A program made the translations under genes and the position numbers. The notes beneath the pieces were generated by a model, which was given only the letters and a program-made list of their open reading frames with translations, did no database searches and was not told the DNA's origin. Shown here piece after piece: positions 25,751 through 33,374 of a stretch of DNA of 64,000 nucleotides (position 1 is the stretch's first letter; each line of letters opens with the position of its first letter). This stretch comes from CAZLAK01 sp964557545 (lineage in GTDB: Bacteria > Bacillota > Desulfotomaculia > Desulfotomaculales > Pelotomaculaceae), in assembly GCA_964557545.1 (NCBI GenBank), contig CAZLAK010000004.1:10299-74298 (forward strand), in the 5' to 3' direction.

Positions 25751-26923
25751 TTGTTGAAGGAAAGAAATAAGCTTATTCTTATGGTTGCCGTTTACCTGGC
25801 GGTATTTTTCCTGCCGCTCTCCCACCCCCGGGTGCAGTCGGCTATTTTGGAGTCTTTCTACATGCTGCAGGACTACGCCCAAAAGCACGTCCTGACCTGC
25901 CTTGTGCCGGCCTTCTTTATTGCCGGCGCCATTGCCGTCTTTGTTTCGCAGGCTTCGGTGCTGAAATACTTTGGGGCGGGGGCTAATAAAATTCTGTCCT
26001 ACGGCGTGGCTTCGGTTTCAGGCAGTGTGCTGGCGGTGTGCTCCTGCACAGTGCTGCCGCTCTTTGCCGGTATTTACACCCGGGGAGCAGGGATTGGTCC
26101 GGCGACGGCTTTTCTCTATTCGGGTCCGGCCATAAATGTGCTGGCCATTATTCTCACAGCCAGGGTTTTGGGCTTTGAACTCGGGCTGGCACGGGCGGTG
26201 GGGGCAGTTCTTTTTTCCCTGCTCATCGGCCTGGCGATGAATCTTATATCTGTAAAAGAAGAAAGGGAAAAAGAAAAAGCGGCTTTAACCTTACCCCCGC
26301 CGCCGCCCGACAGGCGCTCCCTTTGGCAGTACGCGGTGTACTTTGGCTCAATGGTGCTGGCGCTCATCTTCTTGGCCTGGGGTAAGCCCGCCCAGCCGGT
26401 TGGTTTTTTCAGCGCCGTTTACGAGGTGCACTGGTACCTGGCCGCCGCTTGCCTGGCTGTTCTGGCGGTGATTTTAAAATTTTGGTTTACTAAAGAAGAG
26501 CTTGCCGGGTGGGTGGGAGCTACCTGGGGCTTTGCTAAACAGATTTTCCCCTTGCTCTTGGCGGGCGTGATGGCGGCCGGCTTCTTAATGGGCCGGCCCG
26601 GAGAGGATACAGGTATCATTCCGGCTAAATACATTGCCCATCTGGTTGGCGGCAACTCTTTAGCGGCCAATTTTCTGGCCTCGCTGGTAGGTGCCCTGAT
26701 ATACTTTGCCACACTGACGGAAATTCCTATTCTGCAGGGTCTGCTCGGCAGCGGCATGGGTAAAGGTCCCGCACTGGCCCTTTTGCTATCCGGCCCGGCC
26801 TTGAGCCTGCCCAACATGATCGTCATCGGCCGGGTAATGGGCGCCAAAAAAGCTGCTGTTTTTATTGCCCTGGTAGTGGTAATGTCTACGCTGGCGGGTA
26901 TGCTCTACGGTGCTATTTTTTAG
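25751..26923 (+). CDS. ArsP-like permease (DUF318/UPF0718 family)
   Basis: This polytopic membrane protein of 390 residues has about eight to ten predicted segments in two halves. The first-half motif is VLAVCSCTVLPLFAGIYTRG with a cysteine pair in CSC, then GPATAFLYSGPAINVLAI. The second half repeats the pattern in LTEIPILQGLLGSGMGKG and LLLSGPALSLPNMIVI. A charged, proline-rich cytoplasmic loop joins the halves (residues ~175-195). ArsP members export trivalent organoarsenicals; other members have unknown substrates. Start TTG 25751 follows GAGGAG. It lies between the thioredoxin-like gene and arsR, all co-directional. Confidence 0.85.
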   Translation: MLKERNKLILMVAVYLAVFFLPLSHPRVQSAILESFYMLQDYAQKHVLTCLVPAFFIAGAIAVFVSQASVLKYFGAGANKILSYGVASVSGSVLAVCSCTVLPLFAGIYTRGAGIGPATAFLYSGPAINVLAIILTARVLGFELGLARAVGAVLFSLLIGLAMNLISVKEEREKEKAALTLPPPPPDRRSLWQYAVYFGSMVLALIFLAWGKPAQPVGFFSAVYEVHWYLAAACLAVLAVILKFWFTKEELAGWVGATWGFAKQIFPLLLAGVMAAGFLMGRPGEDTGIIPAKYIAHLVGGNSLAANFLASLVGALIYFATLTEIPILQGLLGSGMGKGPALALLLSGPALSLPNMIVIGRVMGAKKAAVFIALVVVMSTLAGMLYGAIF

Positions 26924-27072
26924 AAGGCGTGCAGTTGACACTTGCAATCAATAGAACTTAAAATAAGGAAAGAATATCATAATATTATAATAAGCATTGC
27001 AGCGTAGTGTTTGGGAACTGTTTTGTGTTTTTTTAAATTTGCTGTCAGGAGAGGAAAGGGGAAGGTGTACCG

Positions 27073-27438
27073 GTGTACAATAAAAATCACAGCAATTACA
27101 GCACGCTGGCCAGAACCAAAGCGGAGGTATTAAAAGCGCTGGCCCATCCCACCCGGGTTAGCATCCTGGAGTATTTAAAAGGCGGGGAGCGGTGCGTTTG
27201 TGAAATAATTGAGCACCTGAATATCGAGCAGTCCAACGTTTCCCAGCATTTGGCCATTTTAAAGAGGCTGGGCATTCTCTCTTTCAGAAGAGAAGGGCTT
27301 AAAATGATTTACCGGGTAAAGCACAGGGAAGTATTTGCTATTTTGCGCCTGTTGGAGGATATGGTGTCTGCTCAGGCGAGGGAGACGGCGGCCATGCTGG
27401 AAAGCCTGGGTGAAAAAAAGGAGGCGGGCCAGCAATGA
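27073..27438 (+). CDS. ArsR/SmtB-family metal-responsive repressor
   Basis: This winged-helix dimeric repressor of 121 residues should release DNA when it binds As(III) or another metal. LKALAHPTRVSILEYL leads into the metal motif ERCVCEII with C41 and C43, the alpha-3 CxC arrangement of ArsR. The recognition helix region is IEQSNVSQHLAILKRLGIL. Start GTG 27073 follows GAGAGGAAAGGGG. The stop TGA overlaps the ATG of the next, frameshifted gene (ATGA). The likely regulon is the permease, acr3 and itself, based on location and similar A+T-rich dyads upstream. Confidence 0.93.
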   Translation: MYNKNHSNYSTLARTKAEVLKALAHPTRVSILEYLKGGERCVCEIIEHLNIEQSNVSQHLAILKRLGILSFRREGLKMIYRVKHREVFAILRLLEDMVSAQARETAAMLESLGEKKEAGQQ

Positions 27439-27774
27439 CGGGAAAAAGAGTGCTGGTTACTGTTTTCGGTTACGATGCTTCGCACGCACCCGGCGGTTGC
27501 ACGTGTGCAGGGGGCCTGCCGGGCCCCATCAGCATGAGCAGCGATACAGAAGACCTGAAAAAAATTTCTTGCCCGTGAGTTTGGGGATGCGGTAGAAGTC
27601 AGCTTTGTAGACGTGCGCAGTGTGGAAATGGCCGTTTACCCGGAGGTGCTGGCAGCGCTGGAAAAAGAGCGCCTGCCGGCGGTGGCCATAAATAAAAAAC
27701 CCCGCTTTTTTGGGGGGCTTTCCTTCATTGCCATTGCCGACGAAGTAAAAAAGGTACTAGCGGAAAAGAATTAG
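27435..27774 (+). pseudogene. Thioredoxin-fold-like protein interrupted by a +1 shift at an A7 run
   Basis: Two open segments together make a coherent ~112-residue protein. The first is MTGKRVLVTVFGYDAS... with the cysteine pair GGCTCAGG. The second is FLAREFGDAVEVSFVDVRS ... LPAVAINKKPRFFGGLSF ... ending at TAG 27772. They are joined only if one base is dropped from AAAAAAA at 27558-27564. The second part resembles the YuzD/thioredoxin-like pattern (a predicted beta strand with VDV, then INKKPRFFGG), which is a tentative match. ATGA overlap with arsR indicates co-expression. The cause could be a homopolymer sequencing error, a real frameshift, or transcriptional slippage. A -1 ribosomal shift does not restore the frame. 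Confidence 0.65.
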
Positions 27775-27806
27775 GGCGGCACAACCAGGTGCCGCCTGTT
27801 GTCTTT
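27775..27806 (+). terminator. Terminator after the arsR operon
   Basis: GGCGGCAC (27775-27782) / GTGCCGCC (27789-27796), then TGTTGTCTTT. Confidence 0.75.
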
Positions 27807-27951
27807 AGGCAGTTCAGCTATTTGCTCAAAGATATAAACTTTTATTTTACTATCTGCTGCATTTTATTAAAAAATTATATTAAATATATCAGGTTTTTTT
27901 ATTTTTTTCAGTGGTAAAATATACTCGGTGCGCAGCGCAACACGCCGGTGC

Positions 27952-27967
27952 TCTGTAATATTACAGA
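27952..27967 (+). promoter_or_regulatory. 16-bp perfect palindrome in the selD leader
   Basis: TCTGTAATATTACAGA is a perfect palindrome about 27 bp downstream of a -10-like TATACT (27920-27925) and 45 bp before selD. It is well placed for a repressor that blocks selD transcription. Confidence 0.6.
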
Positions 27968-28012
27968 CCTGGCGGGTGATTTTGATTACCTGCACACGGG
28001 AGGTTGGCAGTG

Positions 28013-29053
28013 ATGAGCAAGTCCGAAAGAAAGCTTACGGCTATGAGCAGGCACTCCGGGTGAGCGGCCAAAATAGGGCCGGAGGCCCTATCCAACATTT
28101 TAAAAGCCCTGCCATCATTGACGGACGAAAGGCTTTTAGTCGGCCCGGATACTTCAGACGACGCTGCCGTTTACAAGATTACTGACGACTTGGCCCTCAT
28201 TTTGACCATAGACTTTTTTACACCCGTAGTTGACGACCCTTACCTCTTCGGCCAGATTGCCGCTGCCAACGCTTTAAGCGATATTTACGCCATGGGCGGC
28301 AGACCCTTTTTGGCCCTCAACATTGCCTGCCTGCCGGCCTGTCTCTCCCCGGAGGAGGCGGCGGCCATCATCAGGGGCGGGGCCGACAAGGTAATAGAAG
28401 CGGGGGCTGTGATAGGCGGCGGCCACACGGTTATGGACGAAGAGCCCAAGTACGGTCTGGCGGTGGCCGGTTTTGTGCATCCCGCTGAAATGCTGACCAA
28501 CGCCGGCGCTCGGCCTGGCGACCTGCTGGTGCTCACCAAGCCGCTGGGCACGGGCATTGCCGTTACCGCTTATAAGGGCGGCTTGGCGGAAGAAGAGCTG
28601 GTGGAAGCCGCGGTTAAAGAGATGCGCACTCTCAACAGCGCTGCCGCGGCCTGCGCCGCAAAACACGGGGCAAGGGCCTGCACGGATATAACGGGCTTCG
28701 GCTTTTTGGGGCACGCGGCCGAGATGGCGGCGGCGAGCGGGGTGACCCTGGAGATATTTTCTTCGAGAGTGCCGCTTTTGCCCGGAGTTTTAGATTTGGC
28801 GGACATGGGGCTTTTGCCGGCCGGCGCTTACGAAAACCGCCGCTTTTTGGAGGGCAAGGTGGATTTTGGCGAGGGCGTGCTCCGCGCTTTGCAGGACGTG
28901 CTCTTTGACCCGCAGACCTCAGGCGGGCTTTTAGTGGCCGCCGCTCCGGGACAGGCGGAAAAGATGCTGGAAGAGATGCGCGCTGCCGGCCTGACGGCGG
29001 CCGTTGTGGGAAGGGTGCTGCCTGCGGAAGGGCGCGCTATTGTAGTTTTGTAG
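28013..29053 (+). CDS. selD: Selenophosphate synthetase SelD, selenocysteine form (UGA at residue 17)
   Basis: This enzyme makes selenophosphate from selenide and ATP, the selenium donor for Sec-tRNA. Translated from ATG 28013 through TGA 28061-28063 it is 346 residues. It starts MSKSERKLTAMSRHSG-U-AAKIGPEALSNIL. In Cys forms the catalytic residue sits at this place (Cys17 in E. coli), and many anaerobes use Sec. The rest is a complete PurM-like kinase: VGPDTSDDAAVYKI, ILTIDFFTPVVDDPY, NALSDIYAMGG, GGGHTVMDEEPKYG, DITGFGFLGHAAEMA, DPQTSGGLL. SD GGGAGGT at 27999. A hairpin follows the UGA at 28076-28088. A caller ignoring Sec would start at ATG 28118 and lose 35 residues. yedE and a TusA-like gene follow. 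Confidence 0.96.
28076..28088 (+). promoter_or_regulatory. Candidate bacterial SECIS hairpin in selD
   Basis: GGGCC-GGA-GGCCC forms a 5-bp G/C stem with a G-containing apical loop, starting 13 nt after the UGA. Position and loop are right for SelB-dependent Sec insertion. Extended lower pairing was not computed. Confidence 0.6.
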
Positions 29054-29091
29054 TTATGTAATCATAACCAATATAAAAAGCTTGTTCGGAC

Positions 29092-29116
29092 GGCCGCCGG
29101 GGGCGGCCTTATTTTT
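29092..29116 (+). terminator. Terminator after selD
   Basis: GGCCGCC-GGG-GGCGGCC followed by TTATTTTT, 39 nt after the selD stop. It separates selD from yedE transcription, at least in part. Confidence 0.88.
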
Positions 29117-29314
29117 CGGGGCAACCGGTTTTAGTTTGCCTTCTCTGTATCCTGAATTTTTGTTTGAATACTTAAACGTGCTGTTGGTGTTAATAAGAAT
29201 TTTTAATAACCCCAGGGCAGGTTTATTAAATAATCAAATAGCTGTAATAAAGGAATTTAATTATAAGCATTGAATAATATTTTTGCAAAAAGTTTAATGC
29301 GAGGTGGTTTTAGC

Positions 29315-30400
29315 TTGAAGGGGAAGAAAATTTTAATTGTGGCCAGCGGGACTGTTGTCGGTTTTCTAGGGGCCTGGCTGGCGGTAGCGGGCAACCCGCC
29401 TAACATGGGCATGTGCATTGCCTGCTTTCTGCGCGACATTACAGGGGGTCTGGGACTGCACAGGACGGCCACGCTGCAGTACGTAAGGCCGGAAATCTTA
29501 GGCCTGGTTTTGGGAGCATTTATTTCTGCGATCATAACGCGCGAGCACCGGCCGGTGGGCGGTTCCAGCCCGCTGGTAAGGTTTACGCTGGCTTTCTTTG
29601 GCATGATCGGCATGCTGGTTTTTCTGGGCTGTCCCCTGCGCACCCTCTTGCGCCTGGCAGGAGGAGACTTAAACGCCCTTGTCGGCCTGGTCGGGCTGGT
29701 TGCCGGGGTGCTTTTGGGCGTGGCCTTCTTTAGAGGCGGCTTTTCTCTGGGCCGGGCGGCGGCAACGGGCCGGGCGGGCGGCTACATCTTCCCGGCGGCC
29801 GCAGCACTGCTGCTCATCTTTCTCCTGGCCAAAGCTCCTTTTCTCTTTTTCAGCGAGCAGGGCCCCGGTTCCCAGCACGCCCCGCTCTTTATTTCGCTGG
29901 CAGCCGGCCTTTTAGTAGGTGTGCTGGCCCAGCGCTCGCGGCTCTGCATGGTCGGCGGCATAAGGGACTTGATCATGTTCGGCGAAAGCTACCTCTTAAT
30001 GGGCTTTGGCTCCCTCTTTGTGGTGGCCCTCGTTGCCAATTTGGCCTTTGGCAAGTTTAATCTGGGCTTTGCCGGCCAGCCTCTTGCCCACGCCGACGGC
30101 CTGTGGAACTTTTTGGGCATGGCTTTGGCCGGGCTTTGTTCCGTCCTCTTGGGAGGCTGCCCGCTGCGCCAGCTGATTTCCGCGGCCGAAGGCAACACTG
30201 ACTCGGCAGTGACCGTATTTGGTTTTATTGCCGGGGCAGCTTTTGCCCACAACTTTGGCCTGGCCGCTTCGGCCAAAGGCGTGCCGGCGGCAGGCCAGAT
30301 AGCCGTGATAATCGGCTTTGTTGCCGTAATTGCTATTGCTTTCGCCAGCAGCAAAATTTTAGAAAAGGGAGGGGTGGCCCGTGCCGGAAGCGGAAGTTAA
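29315..30400 (+). CDS. yedE: YedE-family selenium-metabolism membrane protein (putative selenium transporter)
   Basis: This polytopic membrane protein of 361 residues has about nine to ten segments. It has the YeeE/YedE repeat: two similar halves, each with a G-C-P motif (FLGCPLRTLLRLAGGDLNAL near residue 105; LLGGCPLRQLISAAEGNTDSA near 280), plus MCIACFLRDITGGLGLHR near the start and QRSRLCMVGGIRDLIMFGE. This subgroup is known to occur beside selD and yedF in Sec-using bacteria and is proposed to move selenium or sulfur compounds. Start TTG 29315 follows GAGGTGG; in-frame codons upstream to 29270 have no SD. It overlaps the next gene by 20 nt. Confidence 0.9.
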   Translation: MKGKKILIVASGTVVGFLGAWLAVAGNPPNMGMCIACFLRDITGGLGLHRTATLQYVRPEILGLVLGAFISAIITREHRPVGGSSPLVRFTLAFFGMIGMLVFLGCPLRTLLRLAGGDLNALVGLVGLVAGVLLGVAFFRGGFSLGRAAATGRAGGYIFPAAAALLLIFLLAKAPFLFFSEQGPGSQHAPLFISLAAGLLVGVLAQRSRLCMVGGIRDLIMFGESYLLMGFGSLFVVALVANLAFGKFNLGFAGQPLAHADGLWNFLGMALAGLCSVLLGGCPLRQLISAAEGNTDSAVTVFGFIAGAAFAHNFGLAASAKGVPAAGQIAVIIGFVAVIAIAFASSKILEKGGVARAGSGS

Positions 30401-30602
30401 GGACGCCCGCGGCATGCTCTGCCCGGAGCCGCTGCTCATAGCAAAAAGAGAAATGGAAAGGACTGGCTGCAGCACAGTGAAAATCCTGGTGGACAACGCT
30501 ACGGCCAGGGAAAACATAACCAGACTGGCGGAGAGGATGAAGTGGTCAGTGAGGGCAGAGAGTGAAGGCAGCGATTTTCTTTTGATTCTGGAGAAAAAAT
30601 AA
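30381..30602 (+). CDS. TusA/SirA-like sulfur (selenium) carrier, YedF N-terminal type
   Basis: This 73-residue protein has a single TusA fold: VKDARGMLCPEPLLIAKREME with the CPxP motif whose cysteine carries persulfide or perselenide sulfur/selenium, then KILVDNATARENITRLAERM. Selenium-cluster YedF proteins usually have this domain followed by a DsrE-like half (~200 residues in total). Here the gene stops after the first domain. Start GTG 30381 with GGGAGGGG, inside the end of yedE, so the two are co-translated. It is probably a partner passing selenium from YedE towards SelD, by inference from context. Confidence 0.88.
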   Translation: MPEAEVKDARGMLCPEPLLIAKREMERTGCSTVKILVDNATARENITRLAERMKWSVRAESEGSDFLLILEKK

Positions 30603-30904
30603 AGCGGGATGCCGGGAGAATTTAATAGGCTTCTTTTAAAAACCGGGAGTTTTTGCTCCCGGTTGTGTTATACTATTGACAAAGCGGCTACCGTATGTGT
30701 ATGAACAAAACGTGCGCGGTTGTCTATTTCCCATAAAATAACGGCTGGCTGAGGCCGTTTTTAATTTTGATATTGGACAGTATTTATTGACACAATTCAA
30801 ACTTTTCAGATATTCTAAAGTTGGTATCTCAAAATGATTACTGCGCAGGGTGTTTGTTAAATTTGTAAAAGTTATTATTTTTTATGTGTGGGGAGGAATT
30901 AAGC
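30603..30904 (+). promoter_or_regulatory. 301-bp intergenic region with hairpins and two promoter-like sites
   Basis: Contents: a bulged hairpin AACCGGGAG/CTCCGGTT (30642-30664) as a weak terminator of yedE-tusA; TTGACA (30676-30681), 18 bp, TATGAA; a hairpin AACGGC-TGGCTGAG-GCCGTT with TTTTAATTTT (30740-30765), terminator-like; then TTGACA (30787-30792), 18 bp, TATTCT (30811-30816), the probable promoter of the MBL gene. A short transcript of roughly 50 nt could run from the first promoter to the second hairpin. No open frame is credible. Confidence 0.5.
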
Positions 30905-31858
30905 GTGTCTTCTAAAATTGCTGACCTCGGGCATAACGTCTACCAGGTGGACATTCACGACCAAAAACAGCCCGGCATTACTTCCTGTTACATCGTGGTG
31001 GCTGAGAAGGCGGCGCTCATAGAAACCGGCGCCTCGCCCGGTGCGCCGTACATATTAAATGCTCTGAATGAGATCGGCGTACCGCGCGAAAAAGTGGGCT
31101 ACATCATCGGCACCCACATCCACTTAGACCACACGGGAGGCGCCGGCGTGCTGGCCAGAGAATTAAGAGATGCCGAGGTGTACGTCCACCCGCGCGGCGC
31201 AAGGCACTTAATTGACCCTTCGCGTCTGGTCGCCGGCGCCAAAACCCTTTACGGCGATAAGTTTGACGAGCTCTTTGGCGAAATTGCGCCCGTTCCGGAA
31301 GACAGGGTTAAGACCCCCGGGGACGGTGAAACCATTGATTTGGGAGGCCGGGTGCTCACCGTATACCACTCGCCGGGACATGCCCGCCACCACATGGTAA
31401 TATACGACCCGGCCAGCAGCGGCCTCTTTGCTGGCGACGCTGTCGGCGTGCGCTTTGAGCGGGTGAGCGAGCTCTGCGGGCGGGAGATCACCATGCCCAC
31501 CACGCCGCCTTCGGAGTTTGACCCTCCGGCCATGATAGAGTCGTTAGAGCGCTTTAAAAAGCTCGGTTTAAAGAGGGTTTACTTCACCCACTTCGGTATG
31601 TCGGAAAATGTGTCTTTTATCATTAACCGGCACGCCGAAATCGTGCGCGCTTACGAAGAACTGGGTAAAAAGTTCTTTATTGGCGGGGAGGGCACGGTGG
31701 CCGATTTAGAAGAACGCATTTGGGAGATGGTGATGGCCGGCATCGCACCAGCCGGTATAACCGGTAGACACCACCCGGATCTGGAATACGTAGAGCTCAA
31801 CGTCAAACTCAACGCCCTGGGAATTCAAAATTACTTCGAGCGGTTGAAAAAGTCTTAA
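30905..31858 (+). CDS. Metallo-beta-lactamase-fold hydrolase
   Basis: This 317-residue protein has an N-terminal MBL domain. The metal motif is GTHIHLDHTGGAG (HxHxDH, ~residues 71-76), then SPGHARHHMVIYD with the third histidine and LFAGDAVGV with the bridging aspartate. Residue YFTHFGMSE supplies the last histidine. The C-terminal ~70 residues are helical. It resembles broadly distributed MBL proteins of the glyoxalase-II type. The substrate is unknown. GTG 30905 is preferred because GGGGAGG lies 9 nt upstream; ATG 30884 precedes that SD sequence. It appears monocistronic. Confidence 0.88.
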   Translation: MSSKIADLGHNVYQVDIHDQKQPGITSCYIVVAEKAALIETGASPGAPYILNALNEIGVPREKVGYIIGTHIHLDHTGGAGVLARELRDAEVYVHPRGARHLIDPSRLVAGAKTLYGDKFDELFGEIAPVPEDRVKTPGDGETIDLGGRVLTVYHSPGHARHHMVIYDPASSGLFAGDAVGVRFERVSELCGREITMPTTPPSEFDPPAMIESLERFKKLGLKRVYFTHFGMSENVSFIINRHAEIVRAYEELGKKFFIGGEGTVADLEERIWEMVMAGIAPAGITGRHHPDLEYVELNVKLNALGIQNYFERLKKS

Positions 31859-31982
31859 TGCGGGCAGAGGGGATCAAATTCCATTTGTTTCTTTACTCAA
31901 GAAGTAATATAATTTTAGAAAGAGAAAGCAATTGTGCGAATTTTGCAATAATTGTGGACTAATTAGACTACCGTCGGATTTA

Positions 31983-32010
31983 GCGGTTATTTTGTCGGGG
32001 TAACCGTTTT
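31983..32010 (+). promoter_or_regulatory. Hairpin with T tract in the leader of the LytS-like kinase
   Basis: CGGTTA-TTTTGTCGGGG-TAACCG followed by TTTTT, between a TATAAT (31907-31912) and the kinase start. It could end MBL readthrough or attenuate the kinase operon. Confidence 0.5.
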
Positions 32011-32039
32011 TCTCCTTTCCCAATGGGGGTAGGTTGTTT

Positions 32040-33374
32040 ATGGATACACTGAACAGCATGGTGGCCGGTGCGCTTTTGCGCTGGGTGCTGGTACAGGCGC
32101 TGGCGGTATCTGTGCTGGCGGCGTTCTCTCCAGGTCTGTGGTGGGTAATAGGCGGTATGCTGGCGGCTAACGCAGTGGGAACTTGCCTGGTGGTCGATAT
32201 TATCAAAAGGCACCGTGGGATCAAGGTTAAGCTGGACGACCACCCCATAGACCCCACCCTCCAGATAGCCAACGAGACGCTGCCTTACTTAAGGCGCGGC
32301 CTCAACGAGGAGACGGCCCAGAAGACGGCAGAAATTATTTTAAAAATAAGCGAAGTGTCGGCAGTGGCCATAACCGACCGGGAAAAGGTTCTGGCCTACA
32401 TCGGTGAGGGCTCCGACCACCACCAGGCCGGCGGGCCGATTGTCACTTACGCCACCAAGCAGGCCATCAGCACCGGCGAACTGATCATAGTCAAGGACAA
32501 AAAGGGGTTGAACTGTCCGGAAAAGGGCTGTCCCCTGCAGTCCGCCGTTATTGCCCCTTTAAAGTGCCGGGGCGAGGTAGCCGGCACTGTAAAGATATAC
32601 CAGACAAGTCAGGGAGAACTGCAGCCCGGCGTGGTAAAGCTGGCCATGGCGGTGGCCCAGCTTTTGGGCATGCAGATGGAGCTGGCCGAACTGGACCGGC
32701 AGGCCCAGCTGGTCACCAAGGCCGAACTGGACGCCCTGCAAGCCCAGATCAACCCCCATTTTTTGTTCAATACCTTAAATACCATCATTACCTACATACG
32801 CACCCACCCGGAAACGGCGCGCCGGCTTTTAATACGGCTGGCTTCTTTCTTCCGCCAGGCCTTAAAAAGGCACGGGCACTTCAATACTCTGCGGGAGGAA
32901 ATCGAGTACGTCAACACCTACCTGATCTTAGAAAAAGCGCGCTTTCGCGAAAAACTAAAGGTGCAGCGCAACATCGACCCCTCGCTTTTGGACTGCCAGG
33001 TGCCCGTGCTCACCCTCCAGCCGCTGGTGGAAAATGCCGTTAAACACGGGATCCAGCCCAAAGTGGGCCCCGGTACGGTACAAATCACGGCACAGCGCCG
33101 GGACGGGGAAATCCTCTTTATCATCAAAGACGACGGGGTCGGCATTGACCGGGAAAAGATGCCCAAGGTGCTTTTGCCGTGGTACGGCTCGGGCAACGGC
33201 GTGGGCTTAAGCAATGTGCACGAGCGCTTAAAGAGCCTTTACGGTGAAGATTACGGCCTGCGCATTGTCAGTGAACCCGGTGCGGGGACATCGGTGTACG
33301 TGAAAGTGCCGCTGGTAAAGGGCGCCGCTGAGTGGGGGGGAGAAACTCGTGAAGCTGAAAGCGCTTATTGTTGA
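32040..33374 (+). CDS. LytS-type sensor histidine kinase
   Basis: This 444-residue kinase has a short hydrophobic N-terminus (residues ~10-50, one or two membrane segments), much shorter than the 5TM-Lyt sensor of classical LytS. A GAF-like domain follows (~85-205) with GLNCPEKGCPLQSAV, and the two cysteines there may sense redox or metal. The His_kinase domain has QINPHFLFNTLNTIITY with the phospho-histidine. The ATPase domain has LVENAVKHGI and GVGLSNVHERLKSLYG. ATG 32040 is spaced correctly from GGGGGTAGG, whereas TTG 32034 is too close. The last 26 nt overlap the response regulator. The signal is unknown; related systems control cell wall and carbon-metabolite uptake. Confidence 0.9.
   Translation: MDTLNSMVAGALLRWVLVQALAVSVLAAFSPGLWWVIGGMLAANAVGTCLVVDIIKRHRGIKVKLDDHPIDPTLQIANETLPYLRRGLNEETAQKTAEIILKISEVSAVAITDREKVLAYIGEGSDHHQAGGPIVTYATKQAISTGELIIVKDKKGLNCPEKGCPLQSAVIAPLKCRGEVAGTVKIYQTSQGELQPGVVKLAMAVAQLLGMQMELAELDRQAQLVTKAELDALQAQINPHFLFNTLNTIITYIRTHPETARRLLIRLASFFRQALKRHGHFNTLREEIEYVNTYLILEKARFREKLKVQRNIDPSLLDCQVPVLTLQPLVENAVKHGIQPKVGPGTVQITAQRRDGEILFIIKDDGVGIDREKMPKVLLPWYGSGNGVGLSNVHERLKSLYGEDYGLRIVSEPGAGTSVYVKVPLVKGAAEWGGETREAESAYC

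Noticed and set aside
28118..29053. SelD starting at ATG 28118
   Set aside because: It lacks the catalytic Sec and ATP-loop start and has no SD. The UGA readthrough from 28013 gives the full protein.
29082..29273. 63-codon open frame after selD
   Set aside because: It overlaps the terminator hairpin, lacks an SD and has no recognisable pattern.
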